From Vitis vinifera (lineage: Eukaryota; Streptophyta; Magnoliopsida; Vitales; Vitaceae), in assembly GCF_030704535.1 (NCBI RefSeq), contig NC_081822.1, positions 28,913,001-28,977,000 on the forward strand: a stretch of 64,000 nt of DNA, read 5' to 3'. Made by a program: the position numbers and the translations under genes. The notes below the pieces were generated by a model, which had not been told where the DNA came from, made no database searches, and worked only from the letters and a program-made list of their open reading frames with translations. Positions within the stretch are counted from its first letter, which is position 1. Each line of letters opens with the position of its first letter. Below, in pieces: positions 36,980 through 49,795 of this stretch.

Positions 36980-37100
36980 GTAAGAGACAAGTGCCTGAAC
37001 TTATTTAAACTTTTAAGGCATTTAATTTCACTTAAGAAGTTGCTTATGTATATGATTTTAAGCATTTTGTGCTTCACTTATCCCCTGTTGTTGGTTTTAG

Positions 37101-37406
37101 GGGACAAAGGCAATCGAAGGAATATCCTTTGATGTGTCGGCATCAAAAGAAATACAGATTACGTCTGAAGCTCTTAAAAAAATGACAAACCTTCGACTCC
37201 TCAGGGTCTATTGGGATGGACTTTCATCATATGATTCTAACACAGTGCACCTTCCCGAAGAATTCGAATTTCCTTCCTATGAATTAAGATATCTTCATTG
37301 GGATGGATGGAGTCTGGAATCGTTGCCGTCAAATTTTAATGGTAAGAAACTGGTTGAACTCAGTTTGAAGCATAGCAGCTTAAACCACCTTTGGAAAGGG
37401 AACAAG
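37101..37406 (+). CDS. TNL exon 3: linker to the LRR
   Basis: 102 codons in phase, starting GTKAIEGISFDVSAS and ending SLKHSSLNHLWKGNK before GTATGA. It includes LRYLHWDGWSLESLPSNF, the conserved start of TNL leucine-rich repeats. Confidence 0.9.
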
Positions 37407-37492
37407 GTATGATCACTACTTATTCTCAATAAATTTTGAAGTTCTTCCAAGAAAATTTATTCAACAATTTTTCTTTTATTTTTATGTTACAG

Positions 37493-38212
37493 TGTCTTGA
37501 AAATTTAAAGGTCATGGATCTCAGTCACTCTCGATACCTGGTTGAATGTCCGGACGTGTCCGGTGCACCATCTCTGGAGACACTAAATCTATATGGTTGT
37601 ACAAGCTTGCGTGAGGTGCACCCATCAATTGCTAGGCTGAAAAATCTTAAGATCTTGAATTTGGGAAACTGCAGGATGCTTCACTATTTTCCCAGAATCA
37701 TTGGATTGGAAAAACTTGAAGTTCTTAACCTCTCAGGGTGCTCAAGACTTGAGAAGTTTCCAGACATCAAAGCCAATATGGAGTCTTTATTGGAGCTTCA
37801 TTTGGAAGGCACTGCTATCATTGAACTTCCCTCATCGGTTGGGTATCTCCGAGGGCTTGTTTTATTAAATATGAAAAGCTGCAAAAACCTTAAGATCCTT
37901 CCTGGCAGAATTTGTGATTTGAAATCCCTCAAAACTCTCATCCTTTCTGGCTGTTCAAAACTAGAGAGACTTCCAGAGATCACGGAAGTTATGGAACATT
38001 TAGAAGAGCTTCTTTTAGATGGAACATCTATAAGAGAGCTGCCCCGTTCAATTCTTCGTCTCAAAGGTCTTGTGTTACTGAATCTGAGAAAATGCAAAGA
38101 ACTCAGGACTCTTCGAAATAGCATTTGTGGTTTGAAATCTCACTTTATGAAATTGAGCGGGAGATTGATGCAAAAAAAAATTGAGCGGACTCTTCCAATG
38201 AGTCAACTTTGA
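37493..38212 (+). CDS. TNL exon 4, 5' part: leucine-rich repeats up to a premature stop
   Basis: Begins CLENLKVMDLSHS after an acceptor at 37491-37492. About nine LRR units follow, with LxxLxxLxLxxC and SGCSKLERLPE signatures. Normal LRR text stops after NSICGLKS (about 38140); the next 23 codons (HFMKLSGR...MSQL) belong to inserted sequence and end at TGA 38210-38212. Confidence 0.88.
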   Translation, partial: CLENLKVMDLSHSRYLVECPDVSGAPSLETLNLYGCTSLREVHPSIARLKNLKILNLGNCRMLHYFPRIIGLEKLEVLNLSGCSRLEKFPDIKANMESLLELHLEGTAIIELPSSVGYLRGLVLLNMKSCKNLKILPGRICDLKSLKTLILSGCSKLERLPEITEVMEHLEELLLDGTSIRELPRSILRLKGLVLLNLRKCKELRTLRNSICGLKSHFMKLSGRLMQKKIERTLPMSQL

Positions 38213-38213
38213 A

Positions 38214-38244
<31 letters not shown>

Positions 38245-38409
38245 AAAGATCTCACTTTATAAAATTGAGCGGGAGATTGATGATTTGTAAGAAAAGTGAT
38301 ACCACCAAGAGTTTCAAAAAGCTCACATAGAAGGTGCTTGATATGGATTTGCTAAAGTTGGAGGAAAAGTAAAACATGAAGAAGAGAAAATTTTTGTTTA
38401 CCTTGTAAT
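38198..38409 (+). repeat. Inserted sequence in the LRR exon, matching 43849-44070
   Basis: From ATGAGTCAACTTTGAAGATGC through a poly-A run (38219-38241) to TTTACCTTGTAAT, this block matches 43849-44070 nearly base for base apart from poly-A length and a short (about 14 bp) deletion near 38363. Just before it, 38137-38187 holds a partial, altered copy of its own middle (TCACTTTATGAAATTGAGCG...), like template-switch filler. Normal LRR text resumes at 38412. Confidence 0.88.
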
Positions 38410-38411
38410 AC

Positions 38412-38732
38412 TTGGACCGTCTGGAAGTATTAAATCTCAACAGAAACTATATGGTTAGCATACCTGCAGACATCAGTAGACTTTCTAATCTGAAAGTTCT
38501 TTTGGTGAGGCAGTGTGAGCAACTTCAAAAAATTCCGAAGCTTCCACCAAGCATAAAATTATTAGATGCCTGTGATTGCACATCCCTGGTGTCTTTACCG
38601 ACTCCATCTCGGATAATAAGCCCACAAAACTGGTTGGTTTCCACTTGGCTTCGTCCTTTGGAATTCATGCTATGGAATTGCTCCGGACTATATCAGGATC
38701 ATGTGGCAATGGCATTAGAGACACTTCATCAG
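38412..38732 (+). CDS. TNL exon 4, 3' part: last LRRs
   Basis: Open frame after the insertion, reading LDRLEVLNLNRNYMVSIPAD then LKVLLVRQCEQLQKIPKLPPSI and CTSLVSLPTP, the usual last repeats of this TNL class. It ends LETLHQ before a donor GT at 38733. It has no start of its own and is separated from the 5' part by the insertion. Confidence 0.82.
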
Positions 38733-38796
38733 GTCTCTCTCTCTCTCCCTCTCTCAATGGTATTATTATATTAACATCATAAAATGCATGGTGCAG

Positions 38797-39333
38797 GAAC
38801 TTTTTCCAGAAATAGGATACAGTATTGTGATTCCTGGAAGTAGGATTCCAAAGTGGCGCTGGCATGAGAATATGGGAGCTTCAGTTTCAGCAACCCTGCC
38901 TCCACATTGGCTTGACAATAACTTCTCGGGGGTTGCTCTATGTGCTGTGTTTGCACTTGAGGAGGGCGAAACTATTCAGCGCCCTGGTGAGATTCGCTGT
39001 AATTTTGAATGCAGGGAAGGGCCTTATTTCAGTCATTCCATCACTTGGACACACAGTGGAGACCGAGTTGTTGAGACGGATCACGTGTGTATGATGTATC
39101 AGCCTCGCACTCAATTTGTCAAATCAAAGTCTACCCATGCCAGTGTGTTCAAGCACATCAAGGTTTCTTTTAGTCTATCAGGGGCATCCCATGAGGTGAA
39201 AAAATCTGCGATCCGTCTTATGTACGCCCCAAATACAAGTGGTAACAAAAGAAAATTCCTCGCAGCCCCAAATACCGACATTGATTTTAGGGATACTCAT
39301 ATATTAAATAAAAAAAAAAAAAAGGAGGAGTGA
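38797..39333 (+). CDS. TNL exon 5: C-JID/post-LRR domain
   Basis: Follows an acceptor at 38795-38796 and reads ELFPEIGYSIVIPGSRIPKW, the typical start of the C-terminal jelly-roll/Ig-like domain, with WHENMGASVSATLPPHWLD and FSGVALCAVFAL. The stop is TGA 39331-39333, after a lysine-rich end from an A-run. In known TNLs this domain contacts the effector. Confidence 0.88.
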   Translation, partial: ELFPEIGYSIVIPGSRIPKWRWHENMGASVSATLPPHWLDNNFSGVALCAVFALEEGETIQRPGEIRCNFECREGPYFSHSITWTHSGDRVVETDHVCMMYQPRTQFVKSKSTHASVFKHIKVSFSLSGASHEVKKSAIRLMYAPNTSGNKRKFLAAPNTDIDFRDTHILNKKKKKEE

Positions 39334-42037
39334 AAGAAGATCAATAGTTTTGGTCCCTTTAATTGCCCATTATCTTTAACTTCTTATGGTAGGTCTCTCT
39401 AAATTATAACAAATTGAAAAGAGAAAATTGAGAGAGAGAGGTCCCTTGAGAACTTTGATTCAAAGAGTTGGAAGAAAATAATAGGGTTTACCGTGTTCTA
39501 CAATTGAAATGTGCGGATTAATTCTTTTAAGAGAACTTTGATTCAAAGAATTAGAAAAAAAATTTAGTATTTACTGTGTTCTACAATTTAAAGGTGTGAA
39601 TTAATTCTTTTGAGAATATGAGTGATTTCTTCAAGATAGGAGTTAATAATGCAATGAGTTATTTTATAATTCCCTATTTGTTATCATATGTTTTTTTTAA
39701 GGTATCAAAATATTTGAATTCCCTAAAATGATTTTGAAGTGATATTTTCTTATATATACTGATTTGTTCATTGGTTCATAAAATAAGTGGGGAATATCAT
39801 ATTTGTTTGATTGTTATGCAAATGAATTTTATCTTTTTCAATTAATTAAAATAATTATGAAAACTTTGGATGTCAATGGCTTGGGTCAATAAGGGTTAAG
39901 TTATTGACCTTCATTACCCTTGGTTGGGATAGTGATGTAGAGCAATCCTAGTCAATACGGGTGTTATTAGTCTTTGGTATACCATTAATTAGAAACCATT
40001 CCATCTATCAGGAAGAGGAATAATATGTGGTTAGTCACTTAGATCAAGTCCCATTATTTGGGCATTGTGATATTATGAGGGACTAGAATAAAATGTTTGT
40101 TTATAAAACTTTTTTGAATATGAATTAATTATGCAAAGTATACTTATTGGTTCTATCTTCAAATTGAAATTGTTGAATTTTCTAAAGAAATTGAATTTTA
40201 TTATTGAATTAAATGAGTTTACCTATAAATTAATTTATGTAAAAGAATTCATATCTTATGAACTATTTTTCCTTATTGAGTTGTTGAGTTTATCCTTATC
40301 TATTATTTTAGGGTGTTTCTATTAAAAACTGCTTTAAATTTGATTTTATTTAAGATTCTTAACCTAAGATTGAATTCAGTTATGATTTCTAGAATTTTTA
40401 TCCAAGTGTTTAAGATTATTATTTTTTTTTAAAAGTTTGGATTCGTTAATTAATCACGCTCATATGTTGGGTTCTATGGGTTTATATGTAAAATGACAGA
40501 GGCCTCCATAGCCTTCGGGTTAGGGTGTCATATTATTAGCTATGTTGTTGAAGTTGAGACCCTTCCTAAAACGTTTGTCATACTTTTTGCTTACCGTTCC
40601 CATCTTTTCTCGGATTTGATTTATATTCTTTAACATCCCACTTAAATAGTGAGGCCCTCCTAACCATCTTTGGGAAGTCCCTTCTAACAAAAAATGAATG
40701 AACAATAATTTTTTTTAAAAAGTAATATTTTTCAAAAAGAATAAAATAATGACAACTTGTGTAAAAGATGAGTACTAAATAATAAAAACATAAAATATAT
40801 TTCTTTGTTAAAAAAAAAAATTATATTACTTTACTAGATATTATAAAATATGGATATACTATGACTAATAATATAACAGTTAATAATATTTTATTTAGAG
40901 AAGACGAAAAGAAGTGTAATTTGTTTTTTGTAATTTTTTTTTTCTTTTTGCTTTTATGCACATATATATACCAACTTATTATTGCTAGGGCATTTTGGAT
41001 GCATTGTTAAGGAATTTTTTCATTGGAATTAATTTTGTAAATTTAAATTATTTTTTAAATTAGTGGATTCGTTCACAAATCTAAAACATTAAGTTTCAAT
41101 TGATTTTGAGTCCATTCTAATGATTAATTTTTTTTTTTCTAATTTTAATTAAACCAAAATTATTTTAAAAATTTATTAGACTCAATGCAACAAATCGATT
41201 CATTTTATTTAGAGTACTCTATTTGTTAACTAAGAAAATATGGACAAATTCATTGAAAATTAGGTACAAATAAATACACATAGGGTTCAATCAAACACAT
41301 ACACTAATAGTTTAAACTTAATTAAATAAATAAGTGTACACTACGCATTGTTCATGCATGCACTAGATCATGCTCAAATAAATATTACTTTGATAATGAA
41401 ACACTCATTATAACTTTTTGAAGGGGTTAATGAGTCTTTCACAATTTTATAAGGGGAGGTAGATTTTAAATCAAACGAGACTTAATTTATTAAATATTCA
41501 ATAAGTTGAATAATTTTTAAAAATGATTAAAAACTGAAAATTTAATCCCATTAATACTAAAATTTCCTAAACTAAACTTAGTTTAGAATGATTATATAAG
41601 TTTCTTTTTTATATATTATACTTCCCTAATTTTCTCATTAAGCAAATAAACTATAAATTAAGGTATAACGCTTTGAATTTTTTATGAGTCTCTTGATTTA
41701 AAATAGTGATATTTATTTTCCCTTTACGTCTATTTAAACAAACTCCAAATCAATCAAGACTCAATGCATTACGCTTATTAAAAGGTATAGTAACTTCTAA
41801 AAGTTATTTAGAGATGGTAGAATTTTTTTCATTTTATTAATAAATGTATACTTCTAATGTAAAAACTAAGGTAATTTACATATATTTTTTTTTAAAAAAG
41901 GACTCTGCTTGTTTTAATAATATATTTTAGACAAAATATTATTATGCATTATCATTTTTTTTTAATTTTCTAATTATTTATAATGAAAGTTATAATTTAT
42001 GAAATATTCATATCCATGTCTTATAGCATGTACTAAA
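39334..42037. other. AT-rich spacer between TNL and copy B
   Basis: No gene seen. It contains several poly-T/A tracts, and repeated phrases GAGAACTTTGATTCAAAGA at 39448 and 39532 that suggest a small local duplication of about 85 bp. Confidence 0.45.
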
Positions 42038-42180
42038 ATATTGCAAGGTATAGCAACAGGAGCAGAATCTCGAGGGAGAGATGAGAGTAATGTTGATGAA
42101 GGCACAAAAAGTGGCTTTGGTGGTGTCCGATCGTTCTCTCCTACCCATCCTGGTCCAAACTTCACTCTAGGGGGCAATGC
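42038..42180 (-). pseudogene. Gene fragment, copy B of the 8215-8345 piece
   Basis: The minus-strand frame VKFGPGWVGENDRTPPKP to SAPVAIPCN stays open as in copy A. The fragment is cut at the duplication boundary (42038). Family unknown. Confidence 0.3.
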
Positions 42181-45100
42181 TCTAAAACTAGGTATCTGTG
42201 GAGATTGAAAAAGGAAAATCAGTAACCCTTAAATTTATTTATTGATCGATGAAGAACACATCTATGAAATCTACACTGATTTTACCCCTCTCAGTAATCA
42301 TATTCCAACTGATCAAACAATTGATCCTCACAAATCAAATAGAAATTCCTGAATTACTTGGGCATAACTGAATACATCCCTTGGGAAGTGAAGGATTGAC
42401 TGTAACAAGGAGCCTTGCTTGGATCAAATCTATAATTATGAGGATCATCAAGCAAGTATTATACCACATAACCACATTGCCAGAGATTATGTTCTTCTTC
42501 CAACAGTTAGCCAAGGCACTAGCAGCATGACCATTTCCATGTTCTTATTTGAAATGTGGTTAAGTATATATATATAAACAAGAACTCAGAAAGAATTCAT
42601 GTGGTATTAGTACTCTAAATTTCTTTTCCTTTTTATTTTCCCATTCTAGTTCCTAGGAAGCAAAGAAAGTTGCCTAATGAGCTTACATTGCAATATTAGA
42701 TATAAGCAAGAGGAACCAAAACGAACATTATCATAACAGGATTAATAAAAATGTATTTACCTTATATTTTGCTAAATCATTGATTCGATCTTGAGAATTC
42801 TTTTTCTCCTTGACTATGCATATTAATTTCTAGGTAAGTACACATTCTTCTCTATCATGGACCTTTTCATATCACTGCAATCCAAGCAAAAATGAAAGAA
42901 ATTCGTTTGAGATTATATTTAAATATGGGTTATACTTGAGAATAATCCAAACAATAATGGAGCTACATAGATACACATTATTAACAGGCAGTATGAAACA
43001 CATAATGGAGCTTGATTGAATTAACCAAGGTCCTTATCCAAAAAACCACTTAATTAAGCAAAAAGTCATGCAAACTCCATCTAAGGTTAAATATTTTAAA
43101 TAATCCTTTACCATTGATTAAGATCCTTAATTCATAGACTAAAATCCAAATTAAAAAAACAAAAACCTCCAATAATTAGACTGCATTTGTAAAACATTTA
43201 TGCCTCTTCATCAATGAAGATCATCCCATTATATGATAAATTTTCTAGGATTTGACTCAGATATAGAAACAGATAAAGCAAATTCACCCTAGATTAATCA
43301 TTTCAAATCATTTATGATTCAAAATTAACAAGAACTAGAATCTCGATATACTTAAATTTTAATTTCTCATATTAAAAATCAAAATGAACTTTTAATTCAA
43401 AATATTAATGTTTAAAACTTCCATATTGTAATTAAATTCTAATGATTTAATTATTCAAAATACCATTTTTTAACCTTTAAAATGTGTTTAATAATTCTAT
43501 CAAAATATATCATTCATGAGGCTAACAATATTCACCCCAAATAATTAAATCTCCTAACATAATAGCAAATCTAGGAAGTAGATCTCATAAAATCAAGTTA
43601 ATAATTTAAGAACAAATTAATATACAACACTCTTCATCTAAGCTAAACAATCTGAAATAATTCAAGAAATATGCTGATTAATTAATCCAAAAATCCTAAA
43701 TCTAGTTGAAAATTTTGCTAACCACAAATCATTATAATTGCTAAGTATATGAATGAATATACTTAGGTTTCAAAATACTTACCTTTTATTAACTCAACTT
43801 GGTGGCATGATTAAGAAATCGAATTTTCTCCTTTTACTCATGAAGTTTATGAGTCAACTTTGAAGATGCAAAAAAAAAAAAAAAAAAGAAAGAAAAAGAT
43901 CTCACTTTATAAAATTGAGCGGGAGATTGATGATTTGTAAGAAAAGTGATACCACCAAGAGTTTCAAAAAGCTCACATAGAAGGTGATTGATATGGATTT
44001 GCTACTTAAGTCAGCAAGTTGGAGGAAAAGTAAAACATGAAGAAGAGAAAATTTTTGTTTACCTTGTAATTCGAATGGAGCACTCAATTTATAATGGATA
44101 AGTTCATTTGAAGATTGGGATGATGCCTAGGGTTGGAATTATGATAAGATTATGATAACCCTTATCCCATGTTATCCTTATCACTCTTAGGATTTTATAG
44201 TCGGTAAGCCTTATCTAAAAGGAAATTTGGAAATATTGTGATCCTTTAAAGGGAAAAGGGCCTCGGTGGGACTTAATTGGAGTGACTAGACCAAAATAAC
44301 AACATAAATATGCAAATTTGGGCAATTTGGCCTTAATGATTGCCATGGATCATCCTTGCCCTAGCAGCTCAGGCCTAGACTGAGATAAGCAAGCTTGAGT
44401 TAGTTCACATGAGCATAGCCTAACTTAATTAGGCATATCTAAGCTAATTGGTATGGCCCCCACTCAACCTTGTTAAGGAAGCCTTGAAAAGGCTTAGAAT
44501 GGCATGATGACACGGGCTTGGGTGAATATATAGGCCACTTGGACCTTTCTTAACTTAGGCCTACCTAAGCATATCTGAGTAGGTAGTGGGCTAGAGTTGA
44601 ATTTTGTAGACAAGATGCCATAGGCTCAAGCTCATATTATTTGTGGTACTTTTTATTGAGTAAATTATATTTTAAATAAATTAATTATATTCTATGGGTT
44701 AAGCTACTTTAAGTTTCACGAAGTTTCACCATAACATATCAATAATTAATTCTTGGGTTTTATTGGGCTATTTGATTAATTGAAACCCAACTTATGGCTA
44801 ATTAATTAAATAGGACCAATAAGCTAGATTAAGTGACCTTAGCCCATATTTTGGGCCTAGCCACTTGTCCATTTCTAGCCTATACAAAAGCTTTTAGAGT
44901 TTAGGGTTAGGCTAACTCTTAATCTCACACCTAAAAGAATTGTAGTCTCCATCTTCCTCAATCTAAGTGTTAATATCCAAATAGGAGTCATTGGGTAGAA
45001 GACATACAAGAGGTCTTCAAGAGCTTCAGGAAATTGGAGAGAAATAGTGCGCAGGAACATCCAAATTCAATGGTATGGTTTATGAAACTTAAAGATCCTA

Positions 45101-46353
45101 TTTTTGAATTGTTATGACTTTCACTGTGCTAGGTTTGAGATGCCAACAATGCCAATTTGGAATCTATGTGATGCGAATAAAACTTCCTAGCAGCCTTAAG
45201 TTTGATATGAGTCGTTTTGTAGGGGCAAAGGCTGCATTGGACATGTAGTTCTTCCAATCACAAGAGGAATTGAATGCTATCAAAGATAGGGTTGAGTTTG
45301 TTACTAGAAATTCTACTAATCTATATTTTTTCTTCTAGTGTTTTCCAATCGTCTCTCCTTTCGTTACTTTTTTTATGTTTCTGTTTTTTAGATTATTCTC
45401 ATTCATAGTAATTAAGAAAGATAATAACATTTATCTTTTATGTATTTCTTAGCCAAAAATGAAGAAAGAAACATAGAAAAATATTTCATACAATTTTGAA
45501 GAGAAAAATGAATATTAAAATGTACCTTTTGGTATTTGACCTCAAAACAAAAACTAGCATATGCTTGAAAGCCATTCTCATCACTTTCTCATAGCATTTA
45601 TTAGTTTTTCTAAAAACAATTAATATTGAACTAAGAAATGGAAAAAATGAAATGCATTTTCATCATCTATAGTAACATTTCACAAAAGTTGTGTGCTATT
45701 AAAACCATTTAGTCATTAATGTCTACTATAAAATTTGAAAGCTTTACTCTTACCATCTTCTTGCCATACGAGGCATTTTCAATTTTTATGATCATATCCT
45801 CACCATTGAATAAGTTAAATTCAACTAAAAGGCCCATTTATCACTAGTTGTTGATTTGAACCCTCCTTATCTGTTGGGATGAGCGTTCTTCACACCATCT
45901 TTCCTATTGATCCATTGGAAATATGGCTTCAGCTTCCATTCTTCTCAAGGCCAAAGATGCTTCCACATCTTATCAATCGTCTAATGCTTTCCTTTCTTAT
46001 CCACTACAAAGTTGAAAAAAAAAAAACATGTAGATACTTATATAGTTTCCGAATAATACAAAATCAGTTGTTATTTAGGGAAAATTTAAAGTTGAGATCA
46101 TATTTAACTTACAACAAACTAAGGAATGTTACATAACTATAAGTTATGTTTGTTATTTTGATTAGAGATTTTTAGGAACCTAAGATTTGGGTATAATATA
46201 TATTATCAAATTAACATAGGAACTTAAAAATTAAAATTATACCTAACAGTTAAAAAGGCTTTGATTTGTACTCAATGTTTGTATTAAAAGTTGATTAAAG
46301 ACATGGTTTTGAGTATATAAATACAAATCAATGATTTTACCTTGAATTTGAGC
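42181..46353. other. Duplicated non-coding segment, with B-only block
   Basis: Matches 8346-11545 of copy A except the B-only block at 43127-44136, which includes the donor-like sequence (43849-44070) seen in the TNL LRR exon. In copy A this block seems deleted between AAGATCC and AAATT. No gene is recognised. Confidence 0.45.
43849..44070. repeat. Source-like copy of the TNL LRR insertion
   Basis: Near-identical to 38198-38409, with an A-run of 18 at about 43869 and an extra CTTAAGTCAGCAAG-type stretch missing in the TNL copy. The surrounding DNA is ordinary duplicated non-coding sequence, so this locus is the likelier source. Confidence 0.8.
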
Positions 46354-46844
46354 TAGGGATAGCAACAACATGGGTTCAAACAAGTCGCCTCCCACATCCT
46401 AAACCCATTCCATTTACACAAAGTAATTCCTATCGCCACCCTAAAAAAAAAATAAACAGGACAGGATGAGGTAAATATGAGAATTTCCCATACTTGCCCT
46501 ACCCTGTTTGATTTTTAAATTTTTTTTAAAAAATTACATTAAAATTAATATAATTTATAAATAAGTAAATATTATAATTTTTGTAACTTATTTTATTAAT
46601 AAGTAATTTTTTTATTTTATATGTATTAAAATAGGAAAATAAAAAAATAATTAAATTATTTTTAAAATTAGTTATATATAATCAGAACAAGGCAATAGTC
46701 AAACCTGCCCTAAACCCATCCCTAGTTTAAAGAAAAATCTCAAACTCACCCCCAACCCTTTTATCTTAATTCCAAACCCAACCCATTAAAGGCAGGGTAG
46801 GGTGAGGTCTGTACTAAAAAAAAACTACCCTATTGTCATCACTA
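46354..46844. mobile_element. Small hAT-type MITE, copy B
   Basis: Counterpart of 11546-12041. The right flank keeps ATTTGTGC (46845-46852); the left flank ATTTGAGC differs by one base. Left end TAGGGATAGCAACAACA is mutated relative to copy A. Confidence 0.75.
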
Positions 46845-49651
46845 ATTTGTGCTAAGACCCATTTAGTGGACAAATCAATGTTTTTAGCTTCAATTTGTGC
46901 TAAGGCACAATTTAATGGACTAATTCTTTATTTTAAAGAAAATGCATAAATAAAGAGTAAAAAGAATATTTAAGAGTCAATGGAGAAAGATAACTAAGAA
47001 AGTGTTGAAGGAAATATGCTTATATTGGCTCATTGAATGCTCATTTTTTTTTAATTTGATTTATTAATCATAGACTTTGATTAAGGATGTGCAAAATCTT
47101 ATATTACGTCTTGAGATGAATTTGGAATTAGAAGTTGCAAAGACCTAAATTTGAAAGAGATATATAGATCATCTTGAAGAATGCCAAGATTCTATTCTTA
47201 GTAGAAATTTGATCTTAGATGTGTGGCCTTTTATGAACAATTTCACCATCTTGTCATTTACTTTACACTTCTTACTACATTTTTCTTTAGAATTTTATCT
47301 CAAAAAGCATATTACTTCTAATTTGTAATAAGTTAGCCTAAATATGTAAATGAAATAGTTTAACTTCAATTCTATTGACTTGTTCACATGAGTCTCCATG
47401 GATCAATAATTGAAAAGATGTACTATATAACTTCTCATTTTAAATTGTTTTGGTTGGGACAAAAGACTTGTGCAATATAGTTTTGTAAATTTGGGATTGT
47501 TGGACATTAAACAACTATCATGACTAGACTTATATCTACAAATTTTACCATAAATATATTCATTAGAATGTTAATGGAATTTAACGCTATGGTAATAATC
47601 ACTAATATTATTAAATATTTACCCTAAATATATTCTTATATGCAAATATGTAGGACCTCTTGAATACTCGCTGGTTGCCATCTATTTTTTCTTACTATTT
47701 ATGACCCAAGGTTCTATTTTATCATCAATCTAATCATCAATTACATTTTTTCCTTTTTTTTTATCCATGAATAGATATCTTTACTTATATGACTTAGACA
47801 TCTCATATTTCTTGAGAAAGTGATTTAATTGATAGGATTTGGTATGATACTTATGAGATCGATAATATTAATGACATTGATGTTCAAAAATTTCTTCTTA
47901 GAACATATTAGTTTGACTCCACATTTGCATATATTTCGTAATGTTGTGTAACTAAAATAAGCGTCTCATAAAAATAAAAATAAAAAAATAAAAATTTTCA
48001 TATATGTATACTATGTATTTCTTAGTCAAATTTTTTTCCCACATAATTAGATCTATGGAAACAACTATTTTTTGGGAAAAATGCAGCCAACTAAGGAAAA
48101 ATGAAAAGCAAGTCTTCAAATGAAGTTATAGTTGGCAAAAAGATTAAATTATTTGTCCTAAGAATGAACAAAAGCAACAAAATCTATACTTAGTATATAA
48201 GGAGTCAAGAATATGTTAGTTTAAGTGAATAAACAAATCTAAATATAATAGCTACCTAAAAAATTTATGGTGACCTTAAAATTTTTAGTGCCTAATATAT
48301 TAAATAAATATAGCAAAATAAATATCAAAAGCCTCATCAACATTGTTGGTGATAATATGTGGATGGGCCATAAATTTGAGAAATGCATAAATGTAAGTAT
48401 TTGACAAGTTGGATCTTAGTATGCTATTGCTAGCACAACCATGGCATCATAATAGGCTATGCTTCCATTATTTGCATCAACTATATCCTATGGTCTGTTT
48501 TGAAAGTTGGTGTTTGATAAGAAACCAAATGTAGGATGATACTTAGATCCCTAGTAGTAGAGCCCTTGAGGCCTAGCTCAAGTTTGGGAGATTCTAGGTT
48601 CAAGTCCTAATAGGGATAAAAATTTACTTATAAAAAGAAAAAAAGGATCCCCATAAGTGGCTTCATATGGTCTAGCGCTCAAGTTATTAAAGGATTTTGG
48701 TTTTATTTTAGCAATGAAGCGGCATGTAAATCAATCAAAAGTGGAGTCAAATGAGGAAAGAGAACTGGGTAAGAATGCAATGGACATCCAAATCTAGCAC
48801 GGGTGGATTTTTATCGAAAATTTCCTATAGCCTCATTGTGAATCTAAGACAAATACCTCTCATGTATTGTGGATTAAACTATACTATTAGGCTTGATTTG
48901 TGTTTTTTCTCATCACAAATCTAGTGCAGGTAGATTTTTGTCATTGTGATGAACTCACACCACCATCTAATTTCTAAGACGAATACACCCCTAATGCATT
49001 GATGATCAAACAAAACTATTGTGCTTGTTTGGTATTTTTTTTCTCATCATAAATCCATTCTTATGAGTCATACAAAGAGTTTAGGTATGAGATAAGACAT
49101 TTCAGCGGTAACAAAAAAATTGAATCTATTGTATTTATCCATAGACTAAATTGGTTGTGGACTACTATATGAATATAGAAATAAAGCTATTAAACTTTGA
49201 CAAGTTACTTTCTCTTAGAAAACAAGTCAAAACTATCAAATTTGAGGGTAAGTCTGTCTAATTTAAGACATGAGCTGATGAGTTTCTCTTCTATTCTCTA
49301 TATAAGAGAATAGTAGAAGACAATTTGAAGATTTTGGAAATCTCTCTACCTCCTCTCTTTTTCATAAGCCCTAGCATCCTAAGTGCTTTTTTATGCACTC
49401 ATGGAATTGCAAAAGCCCTTCAAGAAAACCTTAATTCTCTTGTATTGAATAATTGAGGAGAACTAATTAACATCCCCTAGTGCACTAAGATCTTGAAGAA
49501 TGTACATTGTTTAAAAAACTTTTAGAGTTGAAACTAGGGGTATAAAAAGGTGTGATTTGATTAAGTTTTGGAAAAGAATTTATCAAAACCGACATGGTTG
49601 TTTTTATTTGAATAAAACAAAACCAACCTTTTAGTGATGAAAAATTGAGTC
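46845..49651. other. Duplicated non-coding segment left of the LINE
   Basis: Collinear with 12042-15580 of copy A without its 819-bp block. No gene is recognised. Confidence 0.45.
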
Positions 49652-49669
49652 AAACCAACATTGTTTAAT
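49652..49669. repeat. Target-site duplication of LINE (3' side)
   Basis: AAACCAACATTGTTTAAT, identical to 55786-55803. Copy A has a single, one-mismatch version at about 15583-15600, the empty site. Confidence 0.93.
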
Positions 49670-49795
49670 TTTTTTGATAAGTAAACCAATATGTATTAAA
49701 AAAGAGGCCAATAGCCACACAACATACAGGAGATATACAAGGCAGCTATAGCCTCACAACAAAAAACAAAAGAGACCAAGAAGACCTCACCTCCC

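Larger units (their letters stand above)
32652..39333 (+). pseudogene. TIR-NB-ARC-LRR (TNL) disease-resistance gene, disrupted
   Basis: Five exons with GT-AG introns: 32652-33120 (TIR), 35896-36979 (NB-ARC), 37101-37406, 37493-38732 (LRR) and 38797-39333 (post-LRR/C-JID), the classic TNL layout with a first intron after the TIR. TNLs are intracellular immune receptors: effector recognition through LRR/C-JID drives oligomerisation and NADase activity of the TIR domains, signalling through EDS1. Two lesions break the frame. One G is missing near 33056, giving a stop at 33060-33062 after 136 codons, while the remaining 60 bases of the exon still read as TIR C-terminus in the next frame. In the LRR exon a foreign insertion (about 38140-38410) brings a stop at 38210-38212 and replaces some repeats. 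The MHD motif reads MHG. Full-length product is not possible from this copy; a TIR-only product is. Confidence 0.9.

Noticed and set aside
38252..38440. Minus-strand frame also seen at 43902-44087
   Set aside because: Shared only because both lie in the duplicated 212-bp block; no known domain.
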